Of a stretch of DNA of 50,526 bases, positions 25,616-34,826 are shown one piece after another; the first letter of the stretch is position 1, and every line of letters starts with the position of its first letter. A program made the translations under genes and the position numbers. The notes under the pieces are model-generated. The model did not search any database. It worked only from the letters and a program-made list of their open reading frames with translations, and had not been told where the DNA came from. The stretch is from VMCP01 sp964492925 (GTDB lineage Bacteria > Bacteroidota > Bacteroidia > NS11-12g > UBA955): assembly GCA_964492925.1 (NCBI GenBank), contig CAZBMF010000002.1:1-50526 (forward strand), in the 5' to 3' direction.

Positions 25616-27104
25616 TAATTGGATCAGTCAAATTTTCGCTCCACTCAGAAATCCCAAACTGCTTGAAAACATGTTTGGCTACTCAACAAAAGAACCCTGG
25701 TTCTTTACAGAGTATACTTTTCTCGCTGTTTTTGGGGTGTTTCTGGTAATTTATGCCGCCTTGGTGCAAAAAAATACCTGGAGGAAGCTCTACATCATCT
25801 CATTTTCACTTTTCTTCTATTACAAATCAAGTGGTCCGTTTTTAGGACTTTTTGCTTTGATGATTGTTTCTGATTATCTGTTTGCCATTGCCATTCAGAA
25901 ACATGATGGTTTCAAAAAGAAATTGTTGTTGTTGCTATCGTTGTCTTACAGTTTGAGTTTCCTGCTGTATTTCAAATATGCAAACTTCTTCATACACAAC
26001 ATCAATTCGTTGTTTCATACCCAATTTACAGATCACAACTTGTTTCTTCCTATTGGAATTTCATTCTATACATTTCAGTCTATCAGTTATTTGATGGATG
26101 TTTATAGAAATGAAATTCCAGCTACAAAAAATGTGAGCGATTACGCATTTTACATGACGTTTTTTCCGCATTTGGTGGCTGGACCAATTGTTAGAGCAAA
26201 AGATTTCTTGCCTCAAATTTTTACCCCACAAATTATAAATGCAGCACTTTACAAAGAGAGTTTGTTTAGAATTCTCATTGGATTGCTTAAAAAGCTGTTC
26301 ATTGCCGATTATTTGGGTAAATATGTAGACATCGTGCATGAAGCTCCAGCCAATTTTTCTGGTGCCGAGAACCTTCTTGCTATGTACGGTTACAGCTTCC
26401 AAATTTATTTTGATTTCTCTGGGTACTCCGATATTGCCATTGGAATTGCTCTGATGTTGGGTTACAGATTGAAAGAGAATTTTGAAAATCCTTATTCATC
26501 TTCCAATATCACAGTTTTTTGGAGAAAATGGCATATCTCACTCAGTAGCTGGCTCAGAGATTATATTTATATTCCTCTTGGTGGAAATAGAAAAGGTGTT
26601 TTTAATACCTATCTGTTTCTCATGATTACCATGCTCATAGGTGGATTCTGGCATGGCGCTGATTGGAGGTTTATTTTTTGGGGATTTGCACACGGCTTAG
26701 CTTTGGCATTTCATAAAGCTTGGAGCCAATTGTTTCCAAGCAATAAAAATCCGAAATTCAATCAATTTTGGGGCGTTTTCATCACCTTCCATTTTGTTGC
26801 TTTTTGTTGGATTTTCTTTAGGGCTATTTCTTTCAATTCTGCATTTACCAGCATCACTCAAATTGTAAATCATTTTCATTTAAAGGATATCTCTGGATTT
26901 TTAATTTCTCGTTCAGAAACTGCCTACATGTTATTCTTTGCAGCATTAGTGGCATTTTTCCCTCCTGCTACCAAAGAAATTGTATTTAAATGGATTCAAA
27001 AATTACCTACTTTTACTTGGATTGTTTGGGTATTGTTGGTGTTACAAATCATCGTTCAATTCAAAGATGATGTGGTTCAACCATTTATCTATTTCCAATT
27101 TTAA
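25590..27104 (+). CDS. MBOAT-family O-acyltransferase (AlgI/PatA-like)
   Basis: A 504-aa polytopic inner-membrane O-acyltransferase. Conserved MBOAT segments are LPIGISFYTFQSISYLMDVYR (about 155-175), YFDFSGYSDIAIGIALMLG, FWRKWHISLSSWLRDYIYIPLGGNRKG and GGFWHGADWRFIFWGFAHG (351-369, with the active-site His region). Such proteins pass acetyl groups across the membrane to a periplasmic transferase. Both neighbours encode SGNH-type proteins. The start is uncertain: ATG 25590 overlaps the upstream gene by 26 bases, and GTG 25605 is an alternative. Its stop overlaps the next ATG by one base. Confidence 0.92.
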   Translation: MLLNTVDTNNWISQIFAPLRNPKLLENMFGYSTKEPWFFTEYTFLAVFGVFLVIYAALVQKNTWRKLYIISFSLFFYYKSSGPFLGLFALMIVSDYLFAIAIQKHDGFKKKLLLLLSLSYSLSFLLYFKYANFFIHNINSLFHTQFTDHNLFLPIGISFYTFQSISYLMDVYRNEIPATKNVSDYAFYMTFFPHLVAGPIVRAKDFLPQIFTPQIINAALYKESLFRILIGLLKKLFIADYLGKYVDIVHEAPANFSGAENLLAMYGYSFQIYFDFSGYSDIAIGIALMLGYRLKENFENPYSSSNITVFWRKWHISLSSWLRDYIYIPLGGNRKGVFNTYLFLMITMLIGGFWHGADWRFIFWGFAHGLALAFHKAWSQLFPSNKNPKFNQFWGVFITFHFVAFCWIFFRAISFNSAFTSITQIVNHFHLKDISGFLISRSETAYMLFFAALVAFFPPATKEIVFKWIQKLPTFTWIVWVLLVLQIIVQFKDDVVQPFIYFQF

Positions 27105-28750
27105 TGAAGCAGAACTTCCACATTTGCTGTCTGCTATTTCTATTCCTTTTGTCCAATTTGTCTTTGGCACAAATAGGGATTTATAATGACAATAATTCTT
27201 TTATTTGTTTTTCGTGCAATCAGCTGAAAATCAATTCTAAATTAGAAAAATCTCTCCGAAAAATGCACAATGTGAGAGCCAATAATTTAAAATCTATTCA
27301 ACAAGCATACTTCAATCAATCTGATAATTTAACCGTTTCCACTAAATCTTCTAAAAATAATTCTGATACCCTATTTACCATCATGCACATTGGCGATAGC
27401 CATGTGCAAGGTGACTATTTTTCAGGGGAAATCCGAATTCAACTTCAATCTCGTTTTGGTAATGCTGGACGAGGCGTTTTATTCCCTTATGCCTTGGCAA
27501 AAAGTTATGGTCCTAAAGGTGTTTCTGTGAAACAATCTGGTCATTGGAATGGACTTAAAACCATGACTGGTTCTCTAACAGAACTATTGGGTGTTACGGG
27601 TTATGCCGCATATACAAAATATTCAAATTCAACAATAAGGGTTGCTTTAACAGAAAAGTTTCGTGAAGAAAATACCTTGGGTGTCTTCAGCGAACCAGAA
27701 ATGCAACGTGTAAGAATTTGGCATTCAATTGGCAATCAATCTTTTAATTTAAAATTAAATCCAGAGTTTGAATTGATAGACACAGCTTTGAATTCTGAAA
27801 ATAGCAGTTGGGGAATTTCTGAATTTCAAGCCATTGTCCCTCAAAATGAATTTATTTTAAGTTTAAACAAAACCAATTCAGATCAAGATCAATTTGGTTT
27901 TTACGGATTCCAAATATTGCCGAGAAAACATAGCGGACTTGAATACCACCATTGCGGTGTTGTAGGTGCTCAGTTTCCTCATTTAATAAATAAAGCCCAA
28001 CAAACTATTGAACAAATTGCATATTTAAAACCCGATATTTTGGTCTTTTCATTTGGCACAAATGAGGCGTACAACGGCAAATTAGATACCTTGGTTTATA
28101 CACCAACCATCTTAGGTTTTATTGAAAAAATTGAAGAGGTTTCTCCCAATACCACCATTATTTTTACCACACCTCCCGATACAAGAAGTAGCAATAGAAT
28201 TCCTCCTCATCAAAAAAATGTAATCAACCAGTTTTACAAAATTGCCAAAGAAAAAGATGTGATTGTGTATGATTTAAATGCTGCAATGGGTGGCTGGGGA
28301 TCACTATTTGATTGGTATAAAAACAAGCTCACCATTTCCGATAAATTGCATTTTACTCCTGCTGGATATGCTTTGCAAGGTCAACTCTTTACCATGGCGT
28401 TGTTACAGGCCTATAATCGTGTAAACCATACCGATACATTGAATTACAGTACTTTGAAAAATCATGTTCAAAATACACTTCAAGGGCTTGCTCATTCTAC
28501 AACAATAAAAGTAGAAAATGATTCAATTCCCGTTGATTCAATGGTAAAAACAAATGTTGAAGACAGAATTGTTGAACACCATGTTACTTCGCACAGAAAT
28601 GGTCATATTCATGTGGTGAAACGCGGTGAAACAGTCTACGCCATTGCTAGAAAATACGGTGTTTCACCCAATAATATCATCAAGCTAAATCGCTTGAAAA
28701 GATCACGTGGTATCAAACCTGGTCAAAAATTAAAAATTCCTAGGAATTAA
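27104..28750 (+). CDS. Exported SGNH/GDSL-family protein with C-terminal LysM domain
   Basis: A 548-aa protein with a signal peptide (cleavage near LSLAQ, residue 23). The SGNH domain has IMHIGDSHVQGDY (Ser99), FSFGTNEAYNG (Asn) and DKLHFTPAGY (Asp413, His416). An LysM domain occupies the last 46 residues (503-548: HVVKRGETVYAIARKYGVSPNN and on). LysM binds peptidoglycan or related N-acetylglucosamine polymers, which points to the cell wall as the substrate. It is the third gene of the SGNH-MBOAT-SGNH unit and ends 3 bases before a convergent gene. Transferase versus esterase activity is open. Confidence 0.88.
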   Translation: MKQNFHICCLLFLFLLSNLSLAQIGIYNDNNSFICFSCNQLKINSKLEKSLRKMHNVRANNLKSIQQAYFNQSDNLTVSTKSSKNNSDTLFTIMHIGDSHVQGDYFSGEIRIQLQSRFGNAGRGVLFPYALAKSYGPKGVSVKQSGHWNGLKTMTGSLTELLGVTGYAAYTKYSNSTIRVALTEKFREENTLGVFSEPEMQRVRIWHSIGNQSFNLKLNPEFELIDTALNSENSSWGISEFQAIVPQNEFILSLNKTNSDQDQFGFYGFQILPRKHSGLEYHHCGVVGAQFPHLINKAQQTIEQIAYLKPDILVFSFGTNEAYNGKLDTLVYTPTILGFIEKIEEVSPNTTIIFTTPPDTRSSNRIPPHQKNVINQFYKIAKEKDVIVYDLNAAMGGWGSLFDWYKNKLTISDKLHFTPAGYALQGQLFTMALLQAYNRVNHTDTLNYSTLKNHVQNTLQGLAHSTTIKVENDSIPVDSMVKTNVEDRIVEHHVTSHRNGHIHVVKRGETVYAIARKYGVSPNNIIKLNRLKRSRGIKPGQKLKIPRN

Positions 28751-28753
28751 AGT

Positions 28754-29371
28754 TTACTTTTCGTGAAATAGTATTTTTATGGTGGCAATTTCGTTCACCA
28801 AATCCACTTGCAAAATTTTAAAACTTATTACCTCTATACCCAATTTTTGTTTCAATTCTTGTTTCAATTCTAAATGATTTTGAGCATGTATATGCGCGAT
28901 GTTTTCGTATTGGATGTTCATGTATTTATACCTTCTTTTGAAAATTAAGAACTCCAAAACAAACAATATTAACAAAATAGAGAAAATATAGAAAAAGGTA
29001 TTCGACCAATGATTTTGACCAATTGCCGAAACAATGCCTATTGAAATGGATAAAAATAAATAGGTCATTTCAATCATACTGATATCTTCAGTGCGGTACC
29101 GAAGCATGCTAAAAACTGCAAACAATCCAAATGCTGCACCCATCGACATTTCTGTACTATGCAAAACATTGGATATCAAGAAAATAATGACATTGAACAT
29201 CATAAATGTGATTGCATTCTCACTGTTTTTATGTTTATATTTATGAATGCCTAAAATAAGTACGATAATTCCTATCAGATCAATCAAAAATTTTAGGCAA
29301 AATGTGCTGTCAATTTGATTGAAAAATGTTTCTAAAACATTTGAATTTGATTGTAATATGCTTGTAATCAT
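28754..29371 (-). CDS. DUF4956 membrane protein
   Basis: A 205-aa membrane protein with about four helices (24-44, 53-70, 98-118, 123-145), then a soluble basic region. The block GAAFGLFAVFSMLRYRTEDISMIEMTYLFLSISIG is the DUF4956 signature. This family is repeatedly encoded beside VTC-domain polyphosphate polymerases, as here (4-base gap), and may anchor or assist the polymerase or transport its product. The exact role is unknown. Confidence 0.85.
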   Translation of the reverse strand: MITSILQSNSNVLETFFNQIDSTFCLKFLIDLIGIIVLILGIHKYKHKNSENAITFMMFNVIIFLISNVLHSTEMSMGAAFGLFAVFSMLRYRTEDISMIEMTYLFLSISIGIVSAIGQNHWSNTFFYIFSILLILFVLEFLIFKRRYKYMNIQYENIAHIHAQNHLELKQELKQKLGIEVISFKILQVDLVNEIATIKILFHEK

Positions 29372-29375
29372 TGAT

Positions 29376-30116
29376 TTATGTATGAATAATTTTCTTTAAA
29401 GTAAATAGAAAGTTGTTGTGTTTGATTTCTGGGTGCAAAAGAGCAATACCTATACAATACTTACTAAAATTGTGTTCAAATTTATGAATTAAATGTGAAA
29501 ATGGGGTTTTCGACTGATGCCTTATACCCGAATATTTAATCTCTAAAATTGCAAGATTTTGCAGCGGTATTTTTTCATTTGAATTGTAAAAACAAATATC
29601 AGTGTCTATGGTAACTCTCTGATTGATTGTTCGATGAAATAATGTGATTCTCTTATATGAAATTCCAATGGATTGTTGAATTTCAATATTGTGATTTGTG
29701 TGTTCATGTATCAATTGATACAGTTCTTCCTCTCCATTTTTTTCAAATTCTATGGACTTCCGAAATTTATTGGTAATTTTATTTTTTCCTTTTAATTTGA
29801 TTTCTGCAAATTTTAAGCGTGAATCTATGTACTCCCTCAAGCGAACTTTATACCGTACTTTTCTGCCGTTATGATGCTTTAAATAAAGTTCATAATCCTT
29901 TGTATCATAATAAGTTGATACATATTCATGTTGTACTTTGTTGTCTATTTTTAAAACAAGATAATTATTGCTGGCAAGGGTCAGTAATTCAAGTATTTTT
30001 TCAGTGGGAATGATATATTTTCGATCAAACCTACTCAATAGTTTGTTGTTGGTTAAATTGGATAGTTCAATACAATCAAAACGGTTTTCTATAAAGGAAC
30101 TATCTAGGCTTATCAT
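29376..30116 (-). CDS. VTC-domain protein (polyphosphate-polymerase-like)
   Basis: A 246-aa soluble protein of the VTC family, whose yeast member makes polyphosphate inside a beta tunnel lined with basic residues. Recognised pieces are RFDRKYIIP, YVSTYYDTKDYELYLKHHNGRKVRYKVRLREY, FAEIKLKGKNK and TIDTDICFY. The basic residues and the acidic metal-binding position of the tunnel appear to be kept. It is first in a two-gene unit with DUF4956, a pairing seen widely in bacteria. Polyphosphate synthesis is likely but not shown for this subgroup. Confidence 0.85.
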   Translation of the reverse strand: MISLDSSFIENRFDCIELSNLTNNKLLSRFDRKYIIPTEKILELLTLASNNYLVLKIDNKVQHEYVSTYYDTKDYELYLKHHNGRKVRYKVRLREYIDSRLKFAEIKLKGKNKITNKFRKSIEFEKNGEEELYQLIHEHTNHNIEIQQSIGISYKRITLFHRTINQRVTIDTDICFYNSNEKIPLQNLAILEIKYSGIRHQSKTPFSHLIHKFEHNFSKYCIGIALLHPEIKHNNFLFTLKKIIHT

Positions 30117-30228
30117 TCTCGACTATTGAACGAATTAACATGAAAAAAGTTGCATTCTTATTATCTGATGGATTGAATTTAGTGGTTTTTTGAAATTTTT
30201 CCCTTCGTATCATTCGTTTACTTTTCCA

Positions 30229-30236
30229 TAACTTTG
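30229..30236 (+). promoter_or_regulatory. -7 box for the sulfatase gene
   Basis: TAACTTTG matches the consensus. The alternative TTG start at 30234 lies inside it, which confirms ATG 30258 as the start. Confidence 0.5.
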
Positions 30237-30257
30237 GTCAAAATTTATTCTAACTTA

Positions 30258-31826
30258 ATGAAAAATATACTGTTAATCTTCTTCTTTCTAATTTTCAAAT
30301 TACAGGCGCAACACAATGTAATACTAATCATTGCCGATGATTTAGGATCAGATTATTGTGGTTTTTATGAAAATCATATCGACACCGCCAAAATGCCGAA
30401 TATTCGAAAATTATTGTCTCGAGGGATAAGATTCAGTCAAACTTGGTCAAATCCAGTTTGTTCTCCTACTCGGGCAGGAATATTGACCGGCCGTTATTCT
30501 TTTAGAACCGGATTGGGTGATGTGGTGGCAGGAACTGGCTCCAAAGAACTTGATACCAGTGAGAAAACCATACCCAAACTCCTCAAATCTTTGAGTAACA
30601 ATAAACTTAAAACGGCCAATTTTGGGAAATGGCACTTGTCGTTGGCTAAACCTATTCAATTAAATTATCCTAATTATTTCGGATTCGATGATTACGCGGG
30701 TAATTTCTCTGGTACTTTATCTTCTTATACCAGTTGGACAAAAATTACCAATGGTACATCTTCTACCTCTGTCAATTATGCAACCACTGAGCAAACTAAT
30801 GATGCCATAAATTGGCTTAAAGTCAATAAAAATAGCGATAAATTCCTTTGGCTGGCATACAATGCCCCTCATTCTCCTTTTCATTTGCCCCCATTGAATT
30901 TGCATTCAAGCAAAAGTCTACCCGGAACATCTGCTCATATCAATGCCAATCCTCAATTATATTTTAAAGCCATGGTGGAAGCCATGGATACTGAAATTGG
31001 TCGCTTAATGGATTCATTAAAATCTTGGAATATGTACGATCAAACCGATTTCATATTCATTGGTGATAATGGAGATGATGCTCAGGTGAATCAAGGTGTT
31101 AATAGTTCCAAAGGCACCTTATTGCAAGATGGTATTCATGTTCCCATGATTATTTCTGGACCATCGGTTTTGGCCCCCAACACTGTGAATCATTCAGTAG
31201 TAAATACCACCGATATTTTTGCAACAGTTTTAGAATTATTTGGTTTTTCTAATTGGCAAAAATCAATTCCCTCAAGCACTATAATTGATTCAAAATCATT
31301 GCTTCCCATCATTAAAAATCAATCTGTACAAGTGAGAGATTGGGCGTTTTCAGAAATATTCAAAACTACTACCGATGCCAATGATGGTAAAACTATGCGC
31401 AATGCTACGCACAAGTTAATTGACTTTGACAATGGTTCGCAGAAGTTCTTTAATCTAGCATCAGATTCAACTGAACAATTGAATTTGATTGGCAAACAAT
31501 TTTCTGATGAAGATGGATTGAATTACGCTTACTTATGTCAGGAAATGGCCAAATTAACAGGGTTGAATCGTTTTTGTGACGATAATGTTGGCGCGAAGTC
31601 AATGTCCCTCAAGAATCAAATTTACCCGAATCCATTTTCTACCGAAATTCATATTCCTGAAACGTTGATAGGGCAATTTTTTCAAGTTTACAATGCATTG
31701 GGACAAGTTGTTTTTGAGGGACATTCTTCCGAAACAATTCATTTAAAGCATTTGCAATCTGGTATTTACCACCTGGTATTTGCGAATTCCCTTATAAATA
31801 ATTCCGTTATTGTGAAAAAACCTTAA
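30258..31826 (+). CDS. Secreted sulfatase with type IX sorting domain
   Basis: A 522-aa sulfatase exported by a signal peptide (cleavage near LQAQ, 17). Active-site features are IIADDLG (Asp27-Asp28, metal), and VCSPTRAG with Cys68 in C-S-P-T-R, the site of formylglycine modification. NFGKWHLS and IFIGDNGDDAQ complete the metal and sulfate pocket. The C-terminal ~75 residues (QIYPNPFSTEIHIP to the end) form a T9SS type A sorting domain, so the enzyme acts at or outside the cell surface, probably on sulfated polysaccharide. No maturase is in the window. It stands alone, not in a polysaccharide utilisation locus. Confidence 0.9.
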   Translation: MKNILLIFFFLIFKLQAQHNVILIIADDLGSDYCGFYENHIDTAKMPNIRKLLSRGIRFSQTWSNPVCSPTRAGILTGRYSFRTGLGDVVAGTGSKELDTSEKTIPKLLKSLSNNKLKTANFGKWHLSLAKPIQLNYPNYFGFDDYAGNFSGTLSSYTSWTKITNGTSSTSVNYATTEQTNDAINWLKVNKNSDKFLWLAYNAPHSPFHLPPLNLHSSKSLPGTSAHINANPQLYFKAMVEAMDTEIGRLMDSLKSWNMYDQTDFIFIGDNGDDAQVNQGVNSSKGTLLQDGIHVPMIISGPSVLAPNTVNHSVVNTTDIFATVLELFGFSNWQKSIPSSTIIDSKSLLPIIKNQSVQVRDWAFSEIFKTTTDANDGKTMRNATHKLIDFDNGSQKFFNLASDSTEQLNLIGKQFSDEDGLNYAYLCQEMAKLTGLNRFCDDNVGAKSMSLKNQIYPNPFSTEIHIPETLIGQFFQVYNALGQVVFEGHSSETIHLKHLQSGIYHLVFANSLINNSVIVKKP

Positions 31827-31910
31827 AATTTTTGAAACGTGACATAAATCACTGTATTCCAGTTTGGCTTACATGAAATTTGTATTCAATTAGAACTAAA
31901 TACATCTGCC

Positions 31911-33332
31911 ATGCAAGTAGAACAAATTTACACTGGATGTTTGGCTCACGGAGCTTATTACATCACTTCTAATGGCGAAGCTGCCATTGTTGATCCATTG
32001 AGAGAAATTCAACCTTACATTGACCGTGCAACCAAAGATGGAGTAAAAATCAAGTACATTTTTGAAACCCATTTTCATGCGGATTTTGTGAGTGGACACA
32101 TTGATTTGGCTAAAGCCACTGGTGCAACCATTGTTTATGGTCCAACCGCAAAACCCAATTTTGATGCCCTAACCGCGGATGACAATCAATTGTTTCAAAT
32201 TGGTGATATTCAAATAAAAGTACTTCATACTCCAGGACATACAATGGAAAGTTCTTGCTTTCTATTGATTGATGAGAGCGGAAAAGAACACTCTATGTTC
32301 TCAGGAGATACCTTGTTTATTGGGGATGTGGGCAGACCTGATTTGGCGCAAAAAGTAATTGCTGATTTAACCCAAGAAAAATTGGCTTCTCACTTATTCG
32401 ATTCTTTGAGAAATAAAATCATTCCGTTGAATGATGATATTATTGTGTATCCAGGTCATGGTGCTGGTTCTGCTTGTGGTAAAAACATGAGCAAAGAAAC
32501 CACTGATACACTTGGAAATCAGAAGAAAACAAATTACGCATTGAATTTAGATTTAACCCGTGAAGAGTTTATTTCACAAGTGCTTGATGGCTTGATGCCA
32601 CCTCCTGGATATTTCCCTAAAAATGTGATCATGAACATCATGGGTTATGATTCTATTGATGCTGTTTTAGATAGAGGAACTAGAGCACTTTCAGTTGATG
32701 CTTTCGAAGTGGCTGCCGAAGAAACGGATGCTTTGATTTTAGATACCAGAAAATCAGAAGTTTTCGCTAAAGGCTTTATTCCAGGCAGTATCAATATTGG
32801 CATTGATGGAAGTTTTGCCAATTGGGTTGGTGTTTTGGTAACCGATATCAAACAAAATATTTTAATTGTGGCAGATGAGGGACGCGAAGAAGAAGTTGTT
32901 ACAAGATTGGCACGTGTGGGTTATGATTTTGCAATTGGTTTCTTGAAAGGTGGTTTTGATGCTTGGAAATTGGCCAATAAACCTGTAGATACTATTAAAT
33001 CCATTACAGTGAATCAGTTTAAAGAAATTTGGGATAATGATCAATCTATCCAAATTTTAGATGTTAGAAAAGCCAGTGAATTTTATTCTCAGCATTTACC
33101 TACTGCAATCAATGGACCTTTGGATTATATCAATGACAGTATGACATTGATTGACCCGAATAAAACATACTATGTGCATTGCGCAGGTGGATATAGGTCG
33201 ATGGTGTTTATATCAATTTTAAAAGCCCGAGGTTACGAGAATTTAGTTGACGTGGCCGGTGGTTTCACCGCAATTATGGGTAGTGGGAAATTTGAAGTAA
33301 CGGAATATCTTTGTCCTTCAACCATGTTATAA
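31911..33332 (+). CDS. Persulfide-dioxygenase-like metallo-beta-lactamase with two rhodanese domains
   Basis: A 473-aa protein. The N-terminal metallo-beta-lactamase domain has the persulfide dioxygenase pattern ETHFHADFVSGH (His54, His56, Asp58, His63) and HTPGHTMESSCF. Two rhodanese domains follow (about 265-355 and 370-465). The second has the active Cys424 in CAGGYRS. In the first, the catalytic loop reads ADEGREEE with no Cys, so it is inactive as a sulfurtransferase. The expected job is oxidation of glutathione or other persulfides with sulfur relay in sulfide detoxification. A perfect terminator follows at 33354. Confidence 0.88.
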   Translation: MQVEQIYTGCLAHGAYYITSNGEAAIVDPLREIQPYIDRATKDGVKIKYIFETHFHADFVSGHIDLAKATGATIVYGPTAKPNFDALTADDNQLFQIGDIQIKVLHTPGHTMESSCFLLIDESGKEHSMFSGDTLFIGDVGRPDLAQKVIADLTQEKLASHLFDSLRNKIIPLNDDIIVYPGHGAGSACGKNMSKETTDTLGNQKKTNYALNLDLTREEFISQVLDGLMPPPGYFPKNVIMNIMGYDSIDAVLDRGTRALSVDAFEVAAEETDALILDTRKSEVFAKGFIPGSINIGIDGSFANWVGVLVTDIKQNILIVADEGREEEVVTRLARVGYDFAIGFLKGGFDAWKLANKPVDTIKSITVNQFKEIWDNDQSIQILDVRKASEFYSQHLPTAINGPLDYINDSMTLIDPNKTYYVHCAGGYRSMVFISILKARGYENLVDVAGGFTAIMGSGKFEVTEYLCPSTML

Positions 33333-33353
33333 CAAAATCATATTCAATAACTC

Positions 33354-33381
33354 AAAAAAGGCTGCATTTGCAGCCTTTTTT
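33354..33381 (+). terminator. Intrinsic terminator after the MBL-rhodanese gene
   Basis: AAAAAAGGCTGC and GCAGCCTTTTTT form a 12-bp perfect stem with loop ATTT, with A and T tracts on the two sides. Confidence 0.92.
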
Positions 33382-33409
33382 GTTGGTCTACAAATTGTCA
33401 GTATCTTTG
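33380..33409 (+). promoter_or_regulatory. Promoter of the polytopic membrane protein gene
   Basis: TTG at 33380-33382, 19 bases, then TATCTTTG at 33402-33409. The -33 element starts in the T tract of the preceding terminator. The ATG lies only 11 bases after the box, so the transcript should have almost no leader. Confidence 0.6.
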
Positions 33410-33419
33410 GTTTTTCGTC

Positions 33420-34826
33420 ATGAAGCCAAACAAACAGTTTTATCAGCATTTTTTGATTCTTTTGGCCATTTTGCTTCCCATTTTTCTTTTGGCGAAATCG
33501 TATATTCTGTATACCACAGACTCCGGGGCTTATTTATTGAATTCTAGAGAATTGAAAGTGCCAGGTGATAGAAGTATTTTTTACAGCGTTCTAATTTTTT
33601 TGCTCAATGTAATTCCTGGTTTTTTTAATAACCCAAGCCTTATTTGGTTTGTATTCTTGCAGATATTTCTCACTTATTGGATTGTTTACCAATTTGTTAA
33701 AATATATTTTGATGGTTTTTTTCAGAAGAGATTTAAGCTGTTTTTATTGTTGTTCTTTTTGTTTTCACCAACCTTATGGCTGGCAATTCAAATAATGCCC
33801 GACATTTTTACGGTGATTTTGTTTTTCGCAGCAATGCTATTTTTAAAGTCCACCAATCATCGTGGAGCATGGTTGTTTGGGGTATTGGTATATGTATCAT
33901 TGTTGGTTCACAATTCAAATGTTTTATTGTTCCTTTTTTTCTCTGGGGGGATGTTTTTGCTTAGAGCCAAATTGGTGGCATTGAATTTATTTAAACCGCG
34001 ATTCCTGCAATTATTCTTGGTATCAATTTTTGCAATTTCCACCATTTTTAGTACCAATATCTACGCAAATGGGGAGGTTTCATTGGGTGTTTCTAGTGAA
34101 GCTTTTTTTATGGGAAAACTCTGTGAAAATGGAATTTTGAAGAAGTATTTGGACAAATATTGCGACAAAGAACCCAATGCGTTGTGTGCTTATAAAGACA
34201 AATTACCAGAGCATAGTTGGGATTTTATCTGGGAGGAAAATGGGGCTTTTGCCAATTCTGGTGGTTGGCACAACAGTGATTCCTTGTATAAACATATCAT
34301 TAGAAAAACCCTTATTGACCCAGAACTTTTTGTGGCCCATATACAAGCCGCTACTATTGCCACAGTTAAGCAGATTGGTTTAATTGGCGCTGGTGATGGT
34401 ATTGTGAAATTAAATGAACAATCTACCATTGTGAATGAACTAAAAACCGGTTTTCCTTACGATTTTAAGTTGTTAAATCATTATGGTGCGCAACAAAAAG
34501 AGAGCATTCCATTTAGCGATTTGAATAAAGTTTACTTGTGGGTTAGTTGGTTGGTAATTTGCTTAGCAGGTTTCCTTTTATTCAAAACGAAAAATATAAA
34601 ACTGTTAAGTTTGTTCTTCATTGGATTTTATTTCACACTTTGCAATGCATTTGTAACGGGTGCAATGGCCAATGTGTTGATGAGGCTCAACACAAAAGGA
34701 ATCATAGTTTTAATAGCCATTAGTTGGCTAATTTTAATCTATGGAATGCAGGAAATTTATGAGAAAAAGCGAACAGGTGTTTTAAAAGATGGTTCCAGTG
34801 CCATAAAGAATGCCAATGGCATTTAA
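33420..34826 (+). CDS. Polytopic membrane protein, possibly GT-C-type glycosyltransferase
   Basis: A 468-aa inner-membrane protein with about nine to ten helices and one large soluble segment (about residues 215-365, including several Cys). The first periplasmic loop carries an acidic TTDSGAYLLNSRE motif, the place where GT-C glycosyltransferases keep their catalytic Asp. This is suggestive only, and no family is recognised with confidence. The last 45 bases overlap the convergent gene at 34782 on the other strand, inside which lies a 15-base inverted repeat that could help end both transcripts. Confidence 0.65.
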   Translation: MKPNKQFYQHFLILLAILLPIFLLAKSYILYTTDSGAYLLNSRELKVPGDRSIFYSVLIFLLNVIPGFFNNPSLIWFVFLQIFLTYWIVYQFVKIYFDGFFQKRFKLFLLLFFLFSPTLWLAIQIMPDIFTVILFFAAMLFLKSTNHRGAWLFGVLVYVSLLVHNSNVLLFLFFSGGMFLLRAKLVALNLFKPRFLQLFLVSIFAISTIFSTNIYANGEVSLGVSSEAFFMGKLCENGILKKYLDKYCDKEPNALCAYKDKLPEHSWDFIWEENGAFANSGGWHNSDSLYKHIIRKTLIDPELFVAHIQAATIATVKQIGLIGAGDGIVKLNEQSTIVNELKTGFPYDFKLLNHYGAQQKESIPFSDLNKVYLWVSWLVICLAGFLLFKTKNIKLLSLFFIGFYFTLCNAFVTGAMANVLMRLNTKGIIVLIAISWLILIYGMQEIYEKKRTGVLKDGSSAIKNANGI

